This document shows, piece by piece, positions 1 through 8,462 of a stretch of 64,000 nucleotides of DNA. The position numbers and the translations under genes were made by a program. Origin of the DNA: Actinoplanes philippinensis (GTDB lineage: Bacteria > Actinomycetota > Actinomycetes > Mycobacteriales > Micromonosporaceae); NCBI RefSeq assembly GCF_900113015.1, contig NZ_FONV01000017.1, forward strand, positions 62,001-126,000, in the 5' to 3' direction. Position 1 is the stretch's first letter. Every line of letters starts with the position of its first letter. The notes beneath the pieces were generated by a model that was not told the DNA's origin, did no database searches, and saw only the letters and a list, made by a program, of their open reading frames with translations.

Positions 1-812
1 CCGTACTGCTGCGGCGATCCGAAGTGGCTGGGCGGTGGCGGGTAGCCCGGCTGACCGTACGGCGCCTGCGGATACCCCGGCTGGCCGTAGGGCGACTGCG
101 GATACCCCGGCTGACCCGGGTAGCCGGGCTGACCCGGATACCCCGGCTGGGCCGGATAGCCGGGCTGACCGGGGTATCCCGGCTGACCCGGATACCCCGG
201 CTGTCCCGGGTATCCGGGGTAGGGCATCCCCGCGTTCCACGCCGGCTTGCGGAACCACGCGTTCGAGGACGGCACCGCCAGCAGGATGATCGCGCCGAGC
301 AGGGCGAGCACGGTCACCAGAGCCGAGATCATCAGCACCGGCTCATACCAGCCCGGCATCGCGTCGGCGATCCGCTGCTCGAGCTGGGTGGTGTTGACCC
401 CGGTCTCCCCGGTGCCGCCGGCCGCGATGCCACCGGCCGCGCCGCCGCCCAGGCTGAGGACGTTGCAGCAGAGGCCCAGGCCGGCGAAGACCCAGGTGAC
501 GATCCGCGATGCGTTCTTGCCCTGGCTGTTCAGGATCGCCAGGACGGCGACGCCGCCGCCGATCAGGAGATAGATCACCACCATGAAGATCAGAACGAAC
601 TGCATGAACGGCGCCGCTTCGGCGAGTTGCGGGTCTTCGATCGTGAGGGCATCCCGATAGGCGTCGACGGCGACACCCATCGTCGACAGCAGCACGACCG
701 CGTTCAGGACCTGCATGGCCACGACTAGATACAGAAGAATCGATGAGACGGTCACCGACACCGGGCGACTCGGCGCCGCCGGGTTCGGAACCGGATATGC
801 CGGTACGGTCAC
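1..812 (-). CDS. Four-TM membrane protein with Pro/Gly/Tyr-rich tail, truncated by window edge
   Basis: Reading the minus strand from a GTG at 812 gives an open frame that runs off position 1. A GGAGGG ribosome-binding site lies at 817-822, four bases before the start. About 18 polar residues are followed by four hydrophobic segments near residues 20-48, 69-94, 103-122 and 156-180. After about residue 197 comes a tandem GYPGQP-type repeat with YGQPGYPQ variants that continues to the edge. The C-terminus is missing. The layout resembles small actinobacterial membrane proteins whose cytoplasmic tail is a low-complexity Pro/Tyr repeat. The function is unknown and I can assign no enzymatic motif. 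Confidence 0.8.
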   Translation of the reverse strand, partial: MTVPAYPVPNPAAPSRPVSVTVSSILLYLVVAMQVLNAVVLLSTMGVAVDAYRDALTIEDPQLAEAAPFMQFVLIFMVVIYLLIGGGVAVLAILNSQGKNASRIVTWVFAGLGLCCNVLSLGGGAAGGIAAGGTGETGVNTTQLEQRIADAMPGWYEPVLMISALVTVLALLGAIILLAVPSSNAWFRKPAWNAGMPYPGYPGQPGYPGQPGYPGQPGYPAQPGYPGQPGYPGQPGYPQSPYGQPGYPQAPYGQPGYPPPPSHFGSPQQY

Positions 813-852
813 GCTGCCCTCCAATAGATCAATTCACGGTACTTGTCGCGGG

Positions 853-900
853 CCACATCGCGCGACCGGGCCGCACCGTTCGCGACGATGTGGCAACATC
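853..900. repeat. Two overlapping, mutually exclusive inverted repeats in a 348-bp gene-free stretch
   Basis: CCACATCG at 853-860 (followed by GCGA) is complementary to CGATGTGG at 886-893 (preceded by TCGC). The GATGT inside the right arm, at 887-891, can instead pair with ACATC at 896-900. The rest of 813-1160 holds the ribosome-binding site of the membrane-protein gene and no convincing gene. If transcribed leftward this lies 40-90 bases ahead of that gene's start, so it could be a leader structure. That is inference. Confidence 0.4.
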
Positions 901-1160
901 AGGCAACGATGGCCCCAAATGACCGCAAAACGTTCGCTCATTCGGGGGGCGACACGCTTGGACACGCCCCCTAGACTTCGATGACGTGGCGTCCACCTGG
1001 AAGCAGAAGGCTCCAGCGGCACGCCGTGCCCGCACGAGTCGCCCGCCCCGCGCACACACCCCCGGGGCCGAGGCAGACCGGCTGACGGCGCCACTCCGAT
1101 TGCGCAGGCCGCGTGACCACACCGCGGCCGCCCCAGACCTGACAAGGACCGGTGAGTCCC

Positions 1161-1337
1161 ATGCCCCACGCCGACACCCTGGACATCGTTCACCATGACG
1201 ACACCCGGACACGATTCAAAGACGTCCGGTATCAACTCCATCGCAACGGCATACGGATCTGGTCCGCAGAGGGCGAGCACGCCATCACGGACGTACTGAT
1301 GACACAGGCCTACCGGCGACGGTCGGCCGACAGCTGA
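1161..1337 (+). CDS. Small hypothetical protein, 58 aa
   Basis: The frame runs from ATG 1161 to TGA 1335-1337. An AAGGA lies 12 bases upstream; a GTG at 1152 is an alternative start but sits only three bases after it. The product is rich in His and Arg, with no signal peptide or membrane segment, and has a central stretch beginning RFKDVRYQLHRNGIRIWSAE. A very strong bidirectional terminator begins at its stop codon, which supports a real transcription unit. I do not recognise the family. It faces clpB tail to tail. Confidence 0.6.
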   Translation: MPHADTLDIVHHDDTRTRFKDVRYQLHRNGIRIWSAEGEHAITDVLMTQAYRRRSADS

Positions 1338-1373
1338 GAAAAGGGCCCCGGGCAGAGACCCGGGGCCCTTTTC
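1338..1373. terminator. Bidirectional terminator between small ORF and clpB
   Basis: A perfect 15-bp inverted repeat, 1338-1352 with 1359-1373, has a six-base loop. The outer ends are GAAAA and TTTTC, giving a T-tract on either strand. It separates the convergent genes ending at 1337 and 1382. Confidence 0.9.
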
Positions 1374-1381
1374 CGTACCCG

Positions 1382-3964
1382 TCACCTGATCGTGAGGCCG
1401 TCCTTCGCGTCGCTCAGGTCGATGAGCACCGTGGAGCCGTCCCGGACCCGGCCGGCCAGCAGCGCCTTCGCCAGCAGGTCACCGATCGAGGACTGGATCA
1501 GCCGGCGCAGCGGGCGGGCGCCGTAGATCGGGTCATACCCGTGCTCGCCCAGCCAGTCGACGGCGCCCTGGGTCACCTCCAGGGTGAGGCGCCGCTCGGC
1601 GAGCCGGTCCCGCAGACGGGCCAGCTGGATGTCGACGATCCGGGTCAGATCGCTCTTGGTGAGGGCGTGGAAGACCACGATGTCGTCCAGCCTGTTCAGG
1701 AACTCCGGCTTGAAGTGCGCCCGGACCGCGGCCAGCACCTCGTCGTGGCGCTCCTCGTCGCTCATCGTGAAATCGGAGTTGGCGGAGCCGAGGTTCGACG
1801 TGAGCACCAGGATCGCGTTGCGGAAGTCGACCGTACGCCCCTGGCCGTCGGTGAGCCGCCCGTCGTCGAGCACCTGCAGCAGCAGGTCGAAGACGTCCGG
1901 ATGGGCCTTCTCCACCTCGTCCAGCAGGACCACACTGTACGGCCGGCGCCGCACCGCCTCGGTCAGCTGACCGCCCTCCTCGTAGCCCACGTAGCCGGGC
2001 GGAGCACCGACCAGCCGGGCCACTGAGTGCTTCTCCGCATACTCACTCATGTCGATGCGAACCATCGCGCGCTCGTCGTCGAAGAGGAACCCGGCGAGCG
2101 CCTTGACCAGCTCGGTCTTGCCGACACCGGTCGGGCCGAGGAAGAGGAAGCTGCCGGTCGGCCGATCCGGGTCGGCGATCCCGGCCCGGGCCCGGCGCAC
2201 CGCACCGGCGACCGCCTCGATCGCCTCGCGCTGCCCGATCACCTTGCCGGCCAGCGAGTCCTCCATGCGCAGCAGCTTGGCGGTCTCGCCCTCCATCATC
2301 CGGCCGGCCGGGATGCCGGTCCACGAGGAGACCACCTCGGCGATGTCGTCGGCGCCGACCTCCTCCTTGACCATCGGAGGCTCGGTGTTCTCCTCCTCCT
2401 CGGACTCGGCGGCCCGCTGGATCTCCCGCTCCAAGGTGGGGATCACCTCGTAGAGCAGGCGGGAGGCCTCCAGCAGCTCGCCGTCACGCTGGGCCCGCTC
2501 CTGCGCGGCCCGCGCCTCGTCGAGCTCCTTCTTCAGCTCACCGACCCGGTTGAGCCCGCCGCGCTCGCGCTCCCAGCGGGCGGTGAGAGCGGTCAGCTCC
2601 TCCTCCCGGTCGGCGAGGTCGGCGATCAGCCGCTCCAGCCGGGCCATCGACGCCGGATCGGTCTCCTTCTCCAGCGCCAGGCGCTCCACCCGCATCCGGT
2701 CCACCTGGCGATGCAACTGGTCCAGCGCGACCGGCCGGGAGTCGATCTCCATCCGCAGCCGGGAGGCGGCCTCGTCGATCAGGTCGATCGCCTTGTCCGG
2801 CAGGAACCGGTCGCTGATGTAGCGGTCGGAGAGACTGGCCGCGGCGACCAGGGCCGCGTCGGTGATCTGAACCCGGTGGTGGGCCTCGTAACGGCCCTTG
2901 AGGCCGCGCAGGATGCCGATGGTGTCCTCGACCGTCGGCTCACCGACCACGACGGGCTGGAACCGGCGCTCCAGGGCCGGATCCTTCTCGATGTGCTCCC
3001 GATACTCGTCGAGCGTCGTGGCGCCGACCATGCGCAGCTCACCGCGGGCCAGCATCGGCTTGAGCATGTTGCCGGCGTCCATCGAGCCCTCGCCCTTGCC
3101 GGCGCCGACGACCGTGTGCAGCTCGTCGAGGAACGTGACGACCTGCCCGTTGGACCCGCGGATCTCCTCGAGCACGCTCTTCAGGCGCTCCTCGAACTGC
3201 CCCCGATACTGCGCGCCGGCGACCATCGCGCCGAGGTCCAGCGAGACCAGCTTCTTGTCGCGCAGCGACTCGGGCACGTCACCGGCGACGATGCGCTGGG
3301 CGAGGCCCTCCACGATCGCGGTCTTGCCGACACCCGGCTCGCCGATCAGGACCGGGTTGTTCTTGGTACGCCGGGAGAGCACCTGCACGACCCGGCGGAT
3401 CTCCGCGTCCCGGCCGATCACCGGGTCGATCTTGCCCTCGCGGGCCAGGGCGGTCAGGTCGACGCCGTACTTCTCGAGCGATTTGTAGGTCTGCTCCGGA
3501 TCGGCCGTGGTGACCCGGCGCTCCCCGCCACGGACCTGCGGGAACGCGCCGACCAGCGCCTCCTCGGTGGCGCCCGCGTCCTTGAGGACCTGGGAGACCG
3601 CGCCGCCCACCCGGGCCAGACCGGCCAGCAGGTGCTCAGTCGACACATACTCGTCGCCGAGCGGCTTGGCGATGAGGTCGGCCGAGCCGATCGCGTTGAC
3701 GAACTCGCGGGACAGGCTGGGCTCGACGGTGCTGGCCCCCCGGGCGGAGGGCAGCTGCTCGATCGCCCGGACCGCGGCCCGGCGGATCTCGGCCGGGTTG
3801 GCCCCGACCGCCCGCAGCAGCGCGGTGGCCGTGGAGCCGCCGGTGTCGAGCAGCGACTGCAGCATGTGCCACGGCTCGACCGTGGCGTGGCCGCGGCGGC
3901 CGGCGTCGGCGACGGCACCGGTGATCACTTCGCGGCTCTTGGTGGTCAAACGTTCGGTGTTCAT
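1382..3964 (-). CDS. clpB: ATP-dependent disaggregase ClpB
   Basis: This 860-residue Hsp100 chaperone works with DnaK/DnaJ/GrpE to extract proteins from aggregates. Order of domains: Clp N repeats (residues 1-150), first AAA+ domain with Walker A GEPGVGKT at 208-215, a coiled-coil middle domain rich in Glu/Arg (about 400-520), and a second AAA+ domain with GPTGVGKT near 610. The length is normal for the family. The open frame continues upstream, but the start is set by ATG 3964, where the product begins MNTERLTTKS as ClpB proteins do and GGGGAG lies four bases ahead. An HspR operator precedes it, so heat-shock control is expected. Confidence 0.97.
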   Translation of the reverse strand: MNTERLTTKSREVITGAVADAGRRGHATVEPWHMLQSLLDTGGSTATALLRAVGANPAEIRRAAVRAIEQLPSARGASTVEPSLSREFVNAIGSADLIAKPLGDEYVSTEHLLAGLARVGGAVSQVLKDAGATEEALVGAFPQVRGGERRVTTADPEQTYKSLEKYGVDLTALAREGKIDPVIGRDAEIRRVVQVLSRRTKNNPVLIGEPGVGKTAIVEGLAQRIVAGDVPESLRDKKLVSLDLGAMVAGAQYRGQFEERLKSVLEEIRGSNGQVVTFLDELHTVVGAGKGEGSMDAGNMLKPMLARGELRMVGATTLDEYREHIEKDPALERRFQPVVVGEPTVEDTIGILRGLKGRYEAHHRVQITDAALVAAASLSDRYISDRFLPDKAIDLIDEAASRLRMEIDSRPVALDQLHRQVDRMRVERLALEKETDPASMARLERLIADLADREEELTALTARWERERGGLNRVGELKKELDEARAAQERAQRDGELLEASRLLYEVIPTLEREIQRAAESEEEENTEPPMVKEEVGADDIAEVVSSWTGIPAGRMMEGETAKLLRMEDSLAGKVIGQREAIEAVAGAVRRARAGIADPDRPTGSFLFLGPTGVGKTELVKALAGFLFDDERAMVRIDMSEYAEKHSVARLVGAPPGYVGYEEGGQLTEAVRRRPYSVVLLDEVEKAHPDVFDLLLQVLDDGRLTDGQGRTVDFRNAILVLTSNLGSANSDFTMSDEERHDEVLAAVRAHFKPEFLNRLDDIVVFHALTKSDLTRIVDIQLARLRDRLAERRLTLEVTQGAVDWLGEHGYDPIYGARPLRRLIQSSIGDLLAKALLAGRVRDGSTVLIDLSDAKDGLTIR

Positions 3965-3989
3965 CAGCTCCCCTGAATGCACCGGCAGA

Positions 3990-4010
3990 CTTGAGCGTGT
4001 GCCACTCAAC
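3990..4010 (-). promoter_or_regulatory. HAIR operator (HspR site) upstream of clpB
   Basis: CTTGAGC-N7-ACTCAAC matches the HspR-associated inverted repeat CTTGAGT-N7-ACTCAAG at 12 of 14 positions. It lies 26 bases before the clpB start. HspR is encoded at 7998-8441 in the same window. Confidence 0.88.
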
Positions 4011-4088
4011 TCTAGCGCGACGGAACCACGGTGACAGTCACCACCGGGCAGGGTCTTGAATCGGAAAGAACCCGTAACGTCGGGAGTC

Positions 4089-5294
4089 GTGTCACTGTCC
4101 CGCCGGCTCCTCCCTCTCGGCCTGGTCTTCCTCACCGTCGGCATCGCCACGGCGGTGGTCGGCCCGTTCCTCGGCCTCTTCCTCAGCACCGCCGTCCGGG
4201 CCAGTCCGGTCCAGGTCACCTTCTTCCTGGTGACCGCCTCACTCTCGGGCGTGGCCATGTCCTGGGCGATCGGCCGGATCTCGGACCGGCGGCCGATGCG
4301 GCGCACGATCCTGATCGTCGCCGCGCTCGCCGGCTGCGCCGGAAGCGGTCTCACCGCGGTGGTCCGCGACTTCTGGGTGCTTCTCGCGCTCACCGCGACG
4401 GCCACGGCGATCGCCGGATCCCTCTTCCCCCAATCCTTCGCGTACGCACGACAGGTGCTCCAGCAGGACGATCCCAGCCGGGCCGCCATGGGCATCAGCA
4501 CGCTGCGCACCGTCTTCTCGATCGCCTGGGTCGGCGGCCCGTCCCTGGCGGCGTTCCTGCTGGAGGCCGGCGACTTCCAGTACGTCTACGGCGCGGCGGC
4601 CGTGTTGTACCTGGTGGCAGCCCTGCTCGCGGCACGATGGCTGCCCGAGGTCGAGGCGCCGGCCGCGCCCCGGGAGGGTGAGACCGTCTCGACCCGGGCG
4701 CCGTGGCAGGTCTACCCGATCCTCGCCGGGTTCGTGCTGCTCCAGACCTCCATGGTGCTCGGCGTCCAGGCGATGCCGCTGTATCTCAGCACCGAGCTGG
4801 GCGGCTCGGTGGGCGACGCCGGCCTGATTCTCGGCATCTGCGCCGCGCTGGAGATCCCGCTGATGCTGGGCTTCGGCAAACTCTCCACCCGGATGCCGCT
4901 ACGCCGGATCATCCTGTTCGGGGCCGTCTGCGGTGTCGCCTACCAGGCCCTGGCGACCGCGGCGTCGTCGGTCTGGATGCTGGCCGCCGCCCAGATCCTC
5001 AACGCGATCCTGATCGCCGCCGCCTCCGGCCTGGGCATCTCCTACTTCCAGGACATGATGCCCCGTTTCCCGGGCCGCGCGTCGACGATGTTCTCCAACA
5101 CGTTCCCGCTCGGCCAGATCCTGTCGGCCCCGCTCTTCGGGCTGGCCCAGGAGTACGGCTTCCGTCTGGCGTACAGCCTGAACCTGGTGTTGTCAGTCCT
5201 CGGCCTGATCCTGCTCGTGACTGTCCGGCCACGCGCGGGCGAGGACGGAGAAGCCCGGGTGACAACGGACGCAACCGCCGCCGATCCGGGCTGA
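4089..5294 (+). CDS. MFS transporter, SET-type sugar/drug exporter
   Basis: About 400 residues with twelve hydrophobic segments. The MFS signature loop GRISDRRPMRR lies between segments 2 and 3. The C-terminal half contains YFQDMMPRFPGRASTMFSN, which resembles the QDLMPGRAG region of the SetA sugar efflux family, so export of a sugar or small glycoside is the best guess; the substrate cannot be read from sequence. The start is uncertain: GTG 4089 (product begins VSLSRRLL) has GGGAG close by, while TTG 4056 would add eleven residues. It is transcribed divergently from clpB across the HAIR site. Confidence 0.85.
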   Translation: MSLSRRLLPLGLVFLTVGIATAVVGPFLGLFLSTAVRASPVQVTFFLVTASLSGVAMSWAIGRISDRRPMRRTILIVAALAGCAGSGLTAVVRDFWVLLALTATATAIAGSLFPQSFAYARQVLQQDDPSRAAMGISTLRTVFSIAWVGGPSLAAFLLEAGDFQYVYGAAAVLYLVAALLAARWLPEVEAPAAPREGETVSTRAPWQVYPILAGFVLLQTSMVLGVQAMPLYLSTELGGSVGDAGLILGICAALEIPLMLGFGKLSTRMPLRRIILFGAVCGVAYQALATAASSVWMLAAAQILNAILIAAASGLGISYFQDMMPRFPGRASTMFSNTFPLGQILSAPLFGLAQEYGFRLAYSLNLVLSVLGLILLVTVRPRAGEDGEARVTTDATAADPG

Positions 5295-5329
5295 TCAGCG
5301 ATCCGTTCTCCGCTCAGGAGGGCAGGCCG

Positions 5330-5455
5330 GTGCCGAAGTTCGACTCGGCCGAGGCGCCACCCGGAAAGTCTGCCCCGGAGAAGAAGTACCCGTTCGGGCG
5401 CGCCGCGCCGCCGACCGCTCCGGGCAGCACGACGACCGCGCCCTCCGAGGCGTAG
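5330..5455 (+). CDS. Possible small protein, 41 aa
   Basis: GTG 5330 to TAG 5453-5455, with AGGAGGG at 5316-5322 seven bases before the start, the best ribosome-binding site in this neighbourhood. The product begins VPKFDSAEAPPGK, is Pro/Ala/Lys rich, and ends in a TTTAPSEA tail; it looks disordered and soluble. It begins 35 bases after the transporter stop and may be co-transcribed with it. No family recognised; support rests on the binding site alone. Confidence 0.45.
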   Translation: MPKFDSAEAPPGKSAPEKKYPFGRAAPPTAPGSTTTAPSEA

Positions 5456-5587
5456 GTGACCTTCTCGCCCCAGGAGGTGGCGAGAGAAACTCGGGCGAGG
5501 ATACGATCCCGTAGCGTCGTAACGAGAGGATCATCGCAGGATTCCCGGTGTCGAGCGAAGGATCTTTCACCCCACTACTGTGAGATC

Positions 5588-6085
5588 GTGCGCGTACGGG
5601 TGGAACAGACTCCGCTGCCGGGAATCGGCGTCCGCCATGACCTGGTGACCTCATCGGGCCGGACGGTCGGGGTGGTGTCGCATCGCAACGGGCGGCGCGA
5701 TCTCGTGCTGTACGACGTGGACGACCCCGACTCCAGCCTGGCGTCGATCCCGCTCACCGACGACGAGGCGGAGGCCCTGGCCGACGTGCTCGGCGCGTCG
5801 CTGATGCTGGGTCAGCTCGCCGGTCTGCGCCAGCAGGCGGCCGGCCTGCTGACCGAGCAGATCGCGCTCCCGGCCGGCTCCCCGTTCGTGGGCCGGCGCC
5901 TCGGTGACACCCAGGCGCGTAGCCGTACGACGTCCTCGATCGTGGCCGTGCTCCGCGACCGGGAGGTGATCGCCTCCCCGGGCCCGGAGTTCCGCTTCGA
6001 GGCGAACGACGTGGTGGTGGCGGTCGGCACCCGGCACGGCCTGGACGGTGTCACCGCCATCCTGGCCGGCGACGACGACGGCTGA
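5588..6085 (+). CDS. TrkA-C domain regulatory subunit of a cation:proton antiporter
   Basis: 165 residues in KhtT-like order: an N-terminal domain (1-75) and a C-terminal TrkA-C/RCK-C domain (about 80-160) containing ALPAGSPFVGRRLGD and FEANDVVVAVGTRHGL. In Bacillus the homologous KhtT binds ligand and gates the KhtU antiporter; the same role is inferred here from the gene five bases downstream. GTG 5588 gives a protein starting VRVRVEQTPLPGIGVR, the usual family N-terminus; the frame is open further upstream without a better start. The upstream 130 bases were examined for a c-di-AMP riboswitch and none was convincing. Confidence 0.85.
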   Translation: MRVRVEQTPLPGIGVRHDLVTSSGRTVGVVSHRNGRRDLVLYDVDDPDSSLASIPLTDDEAEALADVLGASLMLGQLAGLRQQAAGLLTEQIALPAGSPFVGRRLGDTQARSRTTSSIVAVLRDREVIASPGPEFRFEANDVVVAVGTRHGLDGVTAILAGDDDG

Positions 6086-6090
6086 GCGCG

Positions 6091-7302
6091 GTGGAGCACC
6101 ACACGACGATCCTGCTCATCGAGATCGGCGCGCTGCTGTTCGGCCTCGGGATGCTCGGGCGCCTGGGCCGTCGCTTCGGTCTCTCCCCGATCCCGCTCTA
6201 TCTGCTGGCCGGCCTCGCGTTCGGCCAGGGCGGCCTGGTCTCGCTCCGGGCCAGCACGGAGTTCACCGCGGTCGGCGCCCAGATCGGCGTGGTCCTGCTG
6301 CTGGTGATGCTGGGCCTGGAGTATTCGGCCGACGAGCTGGTCGGCAACCTGCGCTCGGCAGCCCCGGCCGGCCTGATCGACATGCTGCTCAACGCCCTGC
6401 CCGGCGCCGCGTTCGCGCTGCTGCTCGGCTGGGACTGGAAGGCCGCACTGGTGCTGGCCGGCATCACCTGGGTGTCGTCGTCCGGCGTGATCGCGAAGGT
6501 GCTCGGCGACCTGGGCCGGGTCGGTAACCGGGAGACCCCGGTGATCCTCTCGGTGCTGGTCATCGAGGACCTGGCGATGGCCTTCTACCTGCCGGTGGTC
6601 ACCGCCGTGCTGGCCGGTCTCGGTCTGGCGAGCGGCCTCAGCACGCTGAGCGTCGCGGTGGTCACGGTGGTCGCGGTCCTCGTCGTGGCGATTCGGTACG
6701 GCGGGGAGATCAGCCGGTTCATGTCGGTAAAGGATCCCGAGGCCCTGCTGCTGAGCGTGCTCGGGCTGACGCTGTTCATCGCCGGGGTGGCCGGTGAGCT
6801 GAAGGTCTCCGAGGCGGTCGGGGCGTTCCTGGTCGGCATCGCGATCTCCGGCCCGGTGGCGCACCACGCCACCCAGATGCTCACCCCGCTGCGGGACCTC
6901 TTCGCCGCGGTGTTCTTCGTCTTTTTCGGACTCTCCACCAACCCCGCCGACATCCCGCCGGTGCTGCTGCCGGCGCTCGGGCTGGCCGTGCTGACCATGC
7001 TGACGAAGGTGCTGACCGGCTACCTGGCGGCCCGTCGGGCGGGGATCGCGCTGCCCGGCCGGGTCCGGGCCGGGCTGGCGCTGATGCCACGTGGTGAGTT
7101 CTCCGTCGTCATCGCCGGTCTCGCGGTCGCCTACGGGGTGGATTCCCGGCTCGCCCCGCTGGCCACGGCGTATGTGCTGATCACCGTGGTGACCGGTCCG
7201 CTGCTGGCCCGGCTGCCCGACTACGCCTGGTTCAAGGAGATCATCAGGAAGCGGATGGCGGCTCAGCGGGCAGCTCAAAAGCCCCTGCCATCCATGGAGT
7301 GA
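6091..7302 (+). CDS. CPA2-family cation:proton antiporter (KhtU/Kef type)
   Basis: 403 residues and about twelve membrane segments of the Na_H_Exchanger fold. It has the Kef/KhtU-like early segments (LLIEIGALLFGLGMLGRLGRRFGLSPIPLYLLAGLAFG region) and ends with a short basic cytoplasmic tail. It lacks the C-terminal RCK-N domain of KefB/C; regulation comes from the separate TrkA-C protein encoded five bases upstream. Together they probably form a K+(or Na+)/H+ efflux system used in pH and osmotic homeostasis. GTG start at 6091. Confidence 0.9.
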   Translation: MEHHTTILLIEIGALLFGLGMLGRLGRRFGLSPIPLYLLAGLAFGQGGLVSLRASTEFTAVGAQIGVVLLLVMLGLEYSADELVGNLRSAAPAGLIDMLLNALPGAAFALLLGWDWKAALVLAGITWVSSSGVIAKVLGDLGRVGNRETPVILSVLVIEDLAMAFYLPVVTAVLAGLGLASGLSTLSVAVVTVVAVLVVAIRYGGEISRFMSVKDPEALLLSVLGLTLFIAGVAGELKVSEAVGAFLVGIAISGPVAHHATQMLTPLRDLFAAVFFVFFGLSTNPADIPPVLLPALGLAVLTMLTKVLTGYLAARRAGIALPGRVRAGLALMPRGEFSVVIAGLAVAYGVDSRLAPLATAYVLITVVTGPLLARLPDYAWFKEIIRKRMAAQRAAQKPLPSME

Positions 7303-7485
7303 CCTGCGTCTCCATTCAGGAAGCCCAAAGTTACTGTCCAGTATCTGAATGTGAAGCCTTGACACTTCCGTCGGTCGACTTCGCACGCTACCGTTGCGCG
7401 GCGACGACTCTGAGTATTGGGACGTTCGCCACTATGGCCGGCGAGTGACGCTTGCCGTATGCGGACGGTTGAGTGAGGCGGCGAC

Positions 7486-7932
7486 GTGAGCGTGCGTGAA
7501 GCTACATTCCTCGGTTTCGGCAACCCGGTCGACCCTCGACCCGACGAGTTGCAGACCTGGGCATACAACCCTGAGTCGGTTCCGCTGAGCACCATGCCGA
7601 AGGACTGGGATCTGCTGATCTCCGGCGACGTGCTCGGCCCGACGCTGTTCGAGCTGGCCATGGACCGGCAGTGCCCGGCCCGGCGATTCGCGCAGCACTG
7701 CATGTACATCTACGCCGCGGACGGTCTGCGGCAGAACGCGAGCGGGCAGCGCAAGCGCCGGCTCAAGAAGTACGTGGAGCGCGCGGAGGAGGTCGGCGAC
7801 GAGCCGATGCAGATCTGGGCGCACAACTGCCGGGTCCTGATGACCCGGCCGGAGCTCTTCGACCACCACGACTGGATGGAGGGCGGCCTGGTGCGTTACC
7901 CGCGCCGGCTGGGCCTGTTCAACCGCCGCTGA
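7486..7932 (+). CDS. Conserved-looking hypothetical protein, 148 aa
   Basis: GTG 7486 with GAGGCGG upstream. The product is soluble, with a C-terminal half rich in Arg, Trp and His (MQIWAHNCRVLM, DHHDWMEGGLVRYPRRLGL) and three cysteines (about residues 64, 72 and 117). A basic helix RQNASGQRKRRLKKYVERAEE lies near residues 85-105. I cannot name a family. A TTGACA hexamer sits at 7359-7364 but has no good -10 partner. It converges on hspR across a terminator. Confidence 0.75.
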   Translation: MSVREATFLGFGNPVDPRPDELQTWAYNPESVPLSTMPKDWDLLISGDVLGPTLFELAMDRQCPARRFAQHCMYIYAADGLRQNASGQRKRRLKKYVERAEEVGDEPMQIWAHNCRVLMTRPELFDHHDWMEGGLVRYPRRLGLFNRR

Positions 7933-7964
7933 GTGCGGAGAGTATTCACACAACTACTACAAGC

Positions 7965-7998
7965 AGTGACGGCGGCTCCCGAGGGGGCCGCCGTCACT
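7965..7998. terminator. Bidirectional terminator before hspR end
   Basis: A perfect 12-bp stem, 7965-7976 with 7987-7998, closes a ten-base loop. It overlaps the first base of the hspR stop codon, serving both the 148-aa gene and the dnaK operon. Confidence 0.8.
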
Positions 7999-8441
7999 CA
8001 TTTGTCCGGAGAGCGCCGTGGGCGCCACACCACCAGAGCCGTCGAGGGCCTCTGCTGGCGGACCAGATCACGGCTCCCGTACGGATTGGTCATCGCCTCC
8101 ACCTGAGCCATCCGGGTGTACGCCGACTCGAGCTCCTGCTCCAGCTCGGCCACCCGGTGCTGCAGGTCGCTGACCAGCTGCTCCAGCCCGATGATGCGCT
8201 TGATGCCGGCCAGGTTGACGCCGTCCTCCTGGCTCAGCCGCTGCACCTCACGGAGCAACGCCACATCACGCTCGCTGTAGCGCCGGCCGCCACCACCGGC
8301 CCGGCCCGGCTGCACCAGCCCGAGCCGGTCGTACTGCCGGAGGGTCTGCGGGTGCATCCCGGCGAGCCGTGCGGCCACCGAGATGATCAAAACCTTCGCG
8401 TCGGAGGCCTGTTCCATCGAGATGCTGATCTCTTCATACAT
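7998..8441 (-). CDS. hspR: Heat-shock repressor HspR
   Basis: 147-residue MerR-family repressor. The N-terminal winged helix-turn-helix spans about residues 20-88 with the typical ARLAGMHPQTLRQYDRLGLVQP core, followed by a coiled coil (VSDLQHRVAELEQELES) and a tail ending in the family-typical VVWRP motif. HspR binds HAIR elements together with DnaK and represses dnaK and clpB; DnaK titration by unfolded protein relieves it. It is the last gene of the dnaK-grpE-dnaJ-hspR operon, giving autoregulation. GGGAGG precedes ATG 8441. Confidence 0.96.
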   Translation of the reverse strand: MYEEISISMEQASDAKVLIISVAARLAGMHPQTLRQYDRLGLVQPGRAGGGGRRYSERDVALLREVQRLSQEDGVNLAGIKRIIGLEQLVSDLQHRVAELEQELESAYTRMAQVEAMTNPYGSRDLVRQQRPSTALVVWRPRRSPDK

Positions 8442-8462
8442 GTGCCACCTCCCGGGAGGGTC

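Noticed and set aside
986..1198. 70-residue frame upstream of the small 58-aa gene
   Set aside because: Arg/Pro/Ala-rich, no ribosome-binding site, overlaps the better supported frame; a TAGACT eight bases upstream was not enough to accept it.
2027..3976. 649-residue open frame opposite clpB
   Set aside because: Shadow of clpB caused by high GC at third positions; no ribosome-binding site, Leu/Asp/Arg/Gly-biased composition and no domains.
5456..5587. Possible c-di-AMP (ydaO-type) riboswitch ahead of the antiporter regulator
   Set aside because: The position would be attractive, but I cannot find the conserved core or a terminator switch.
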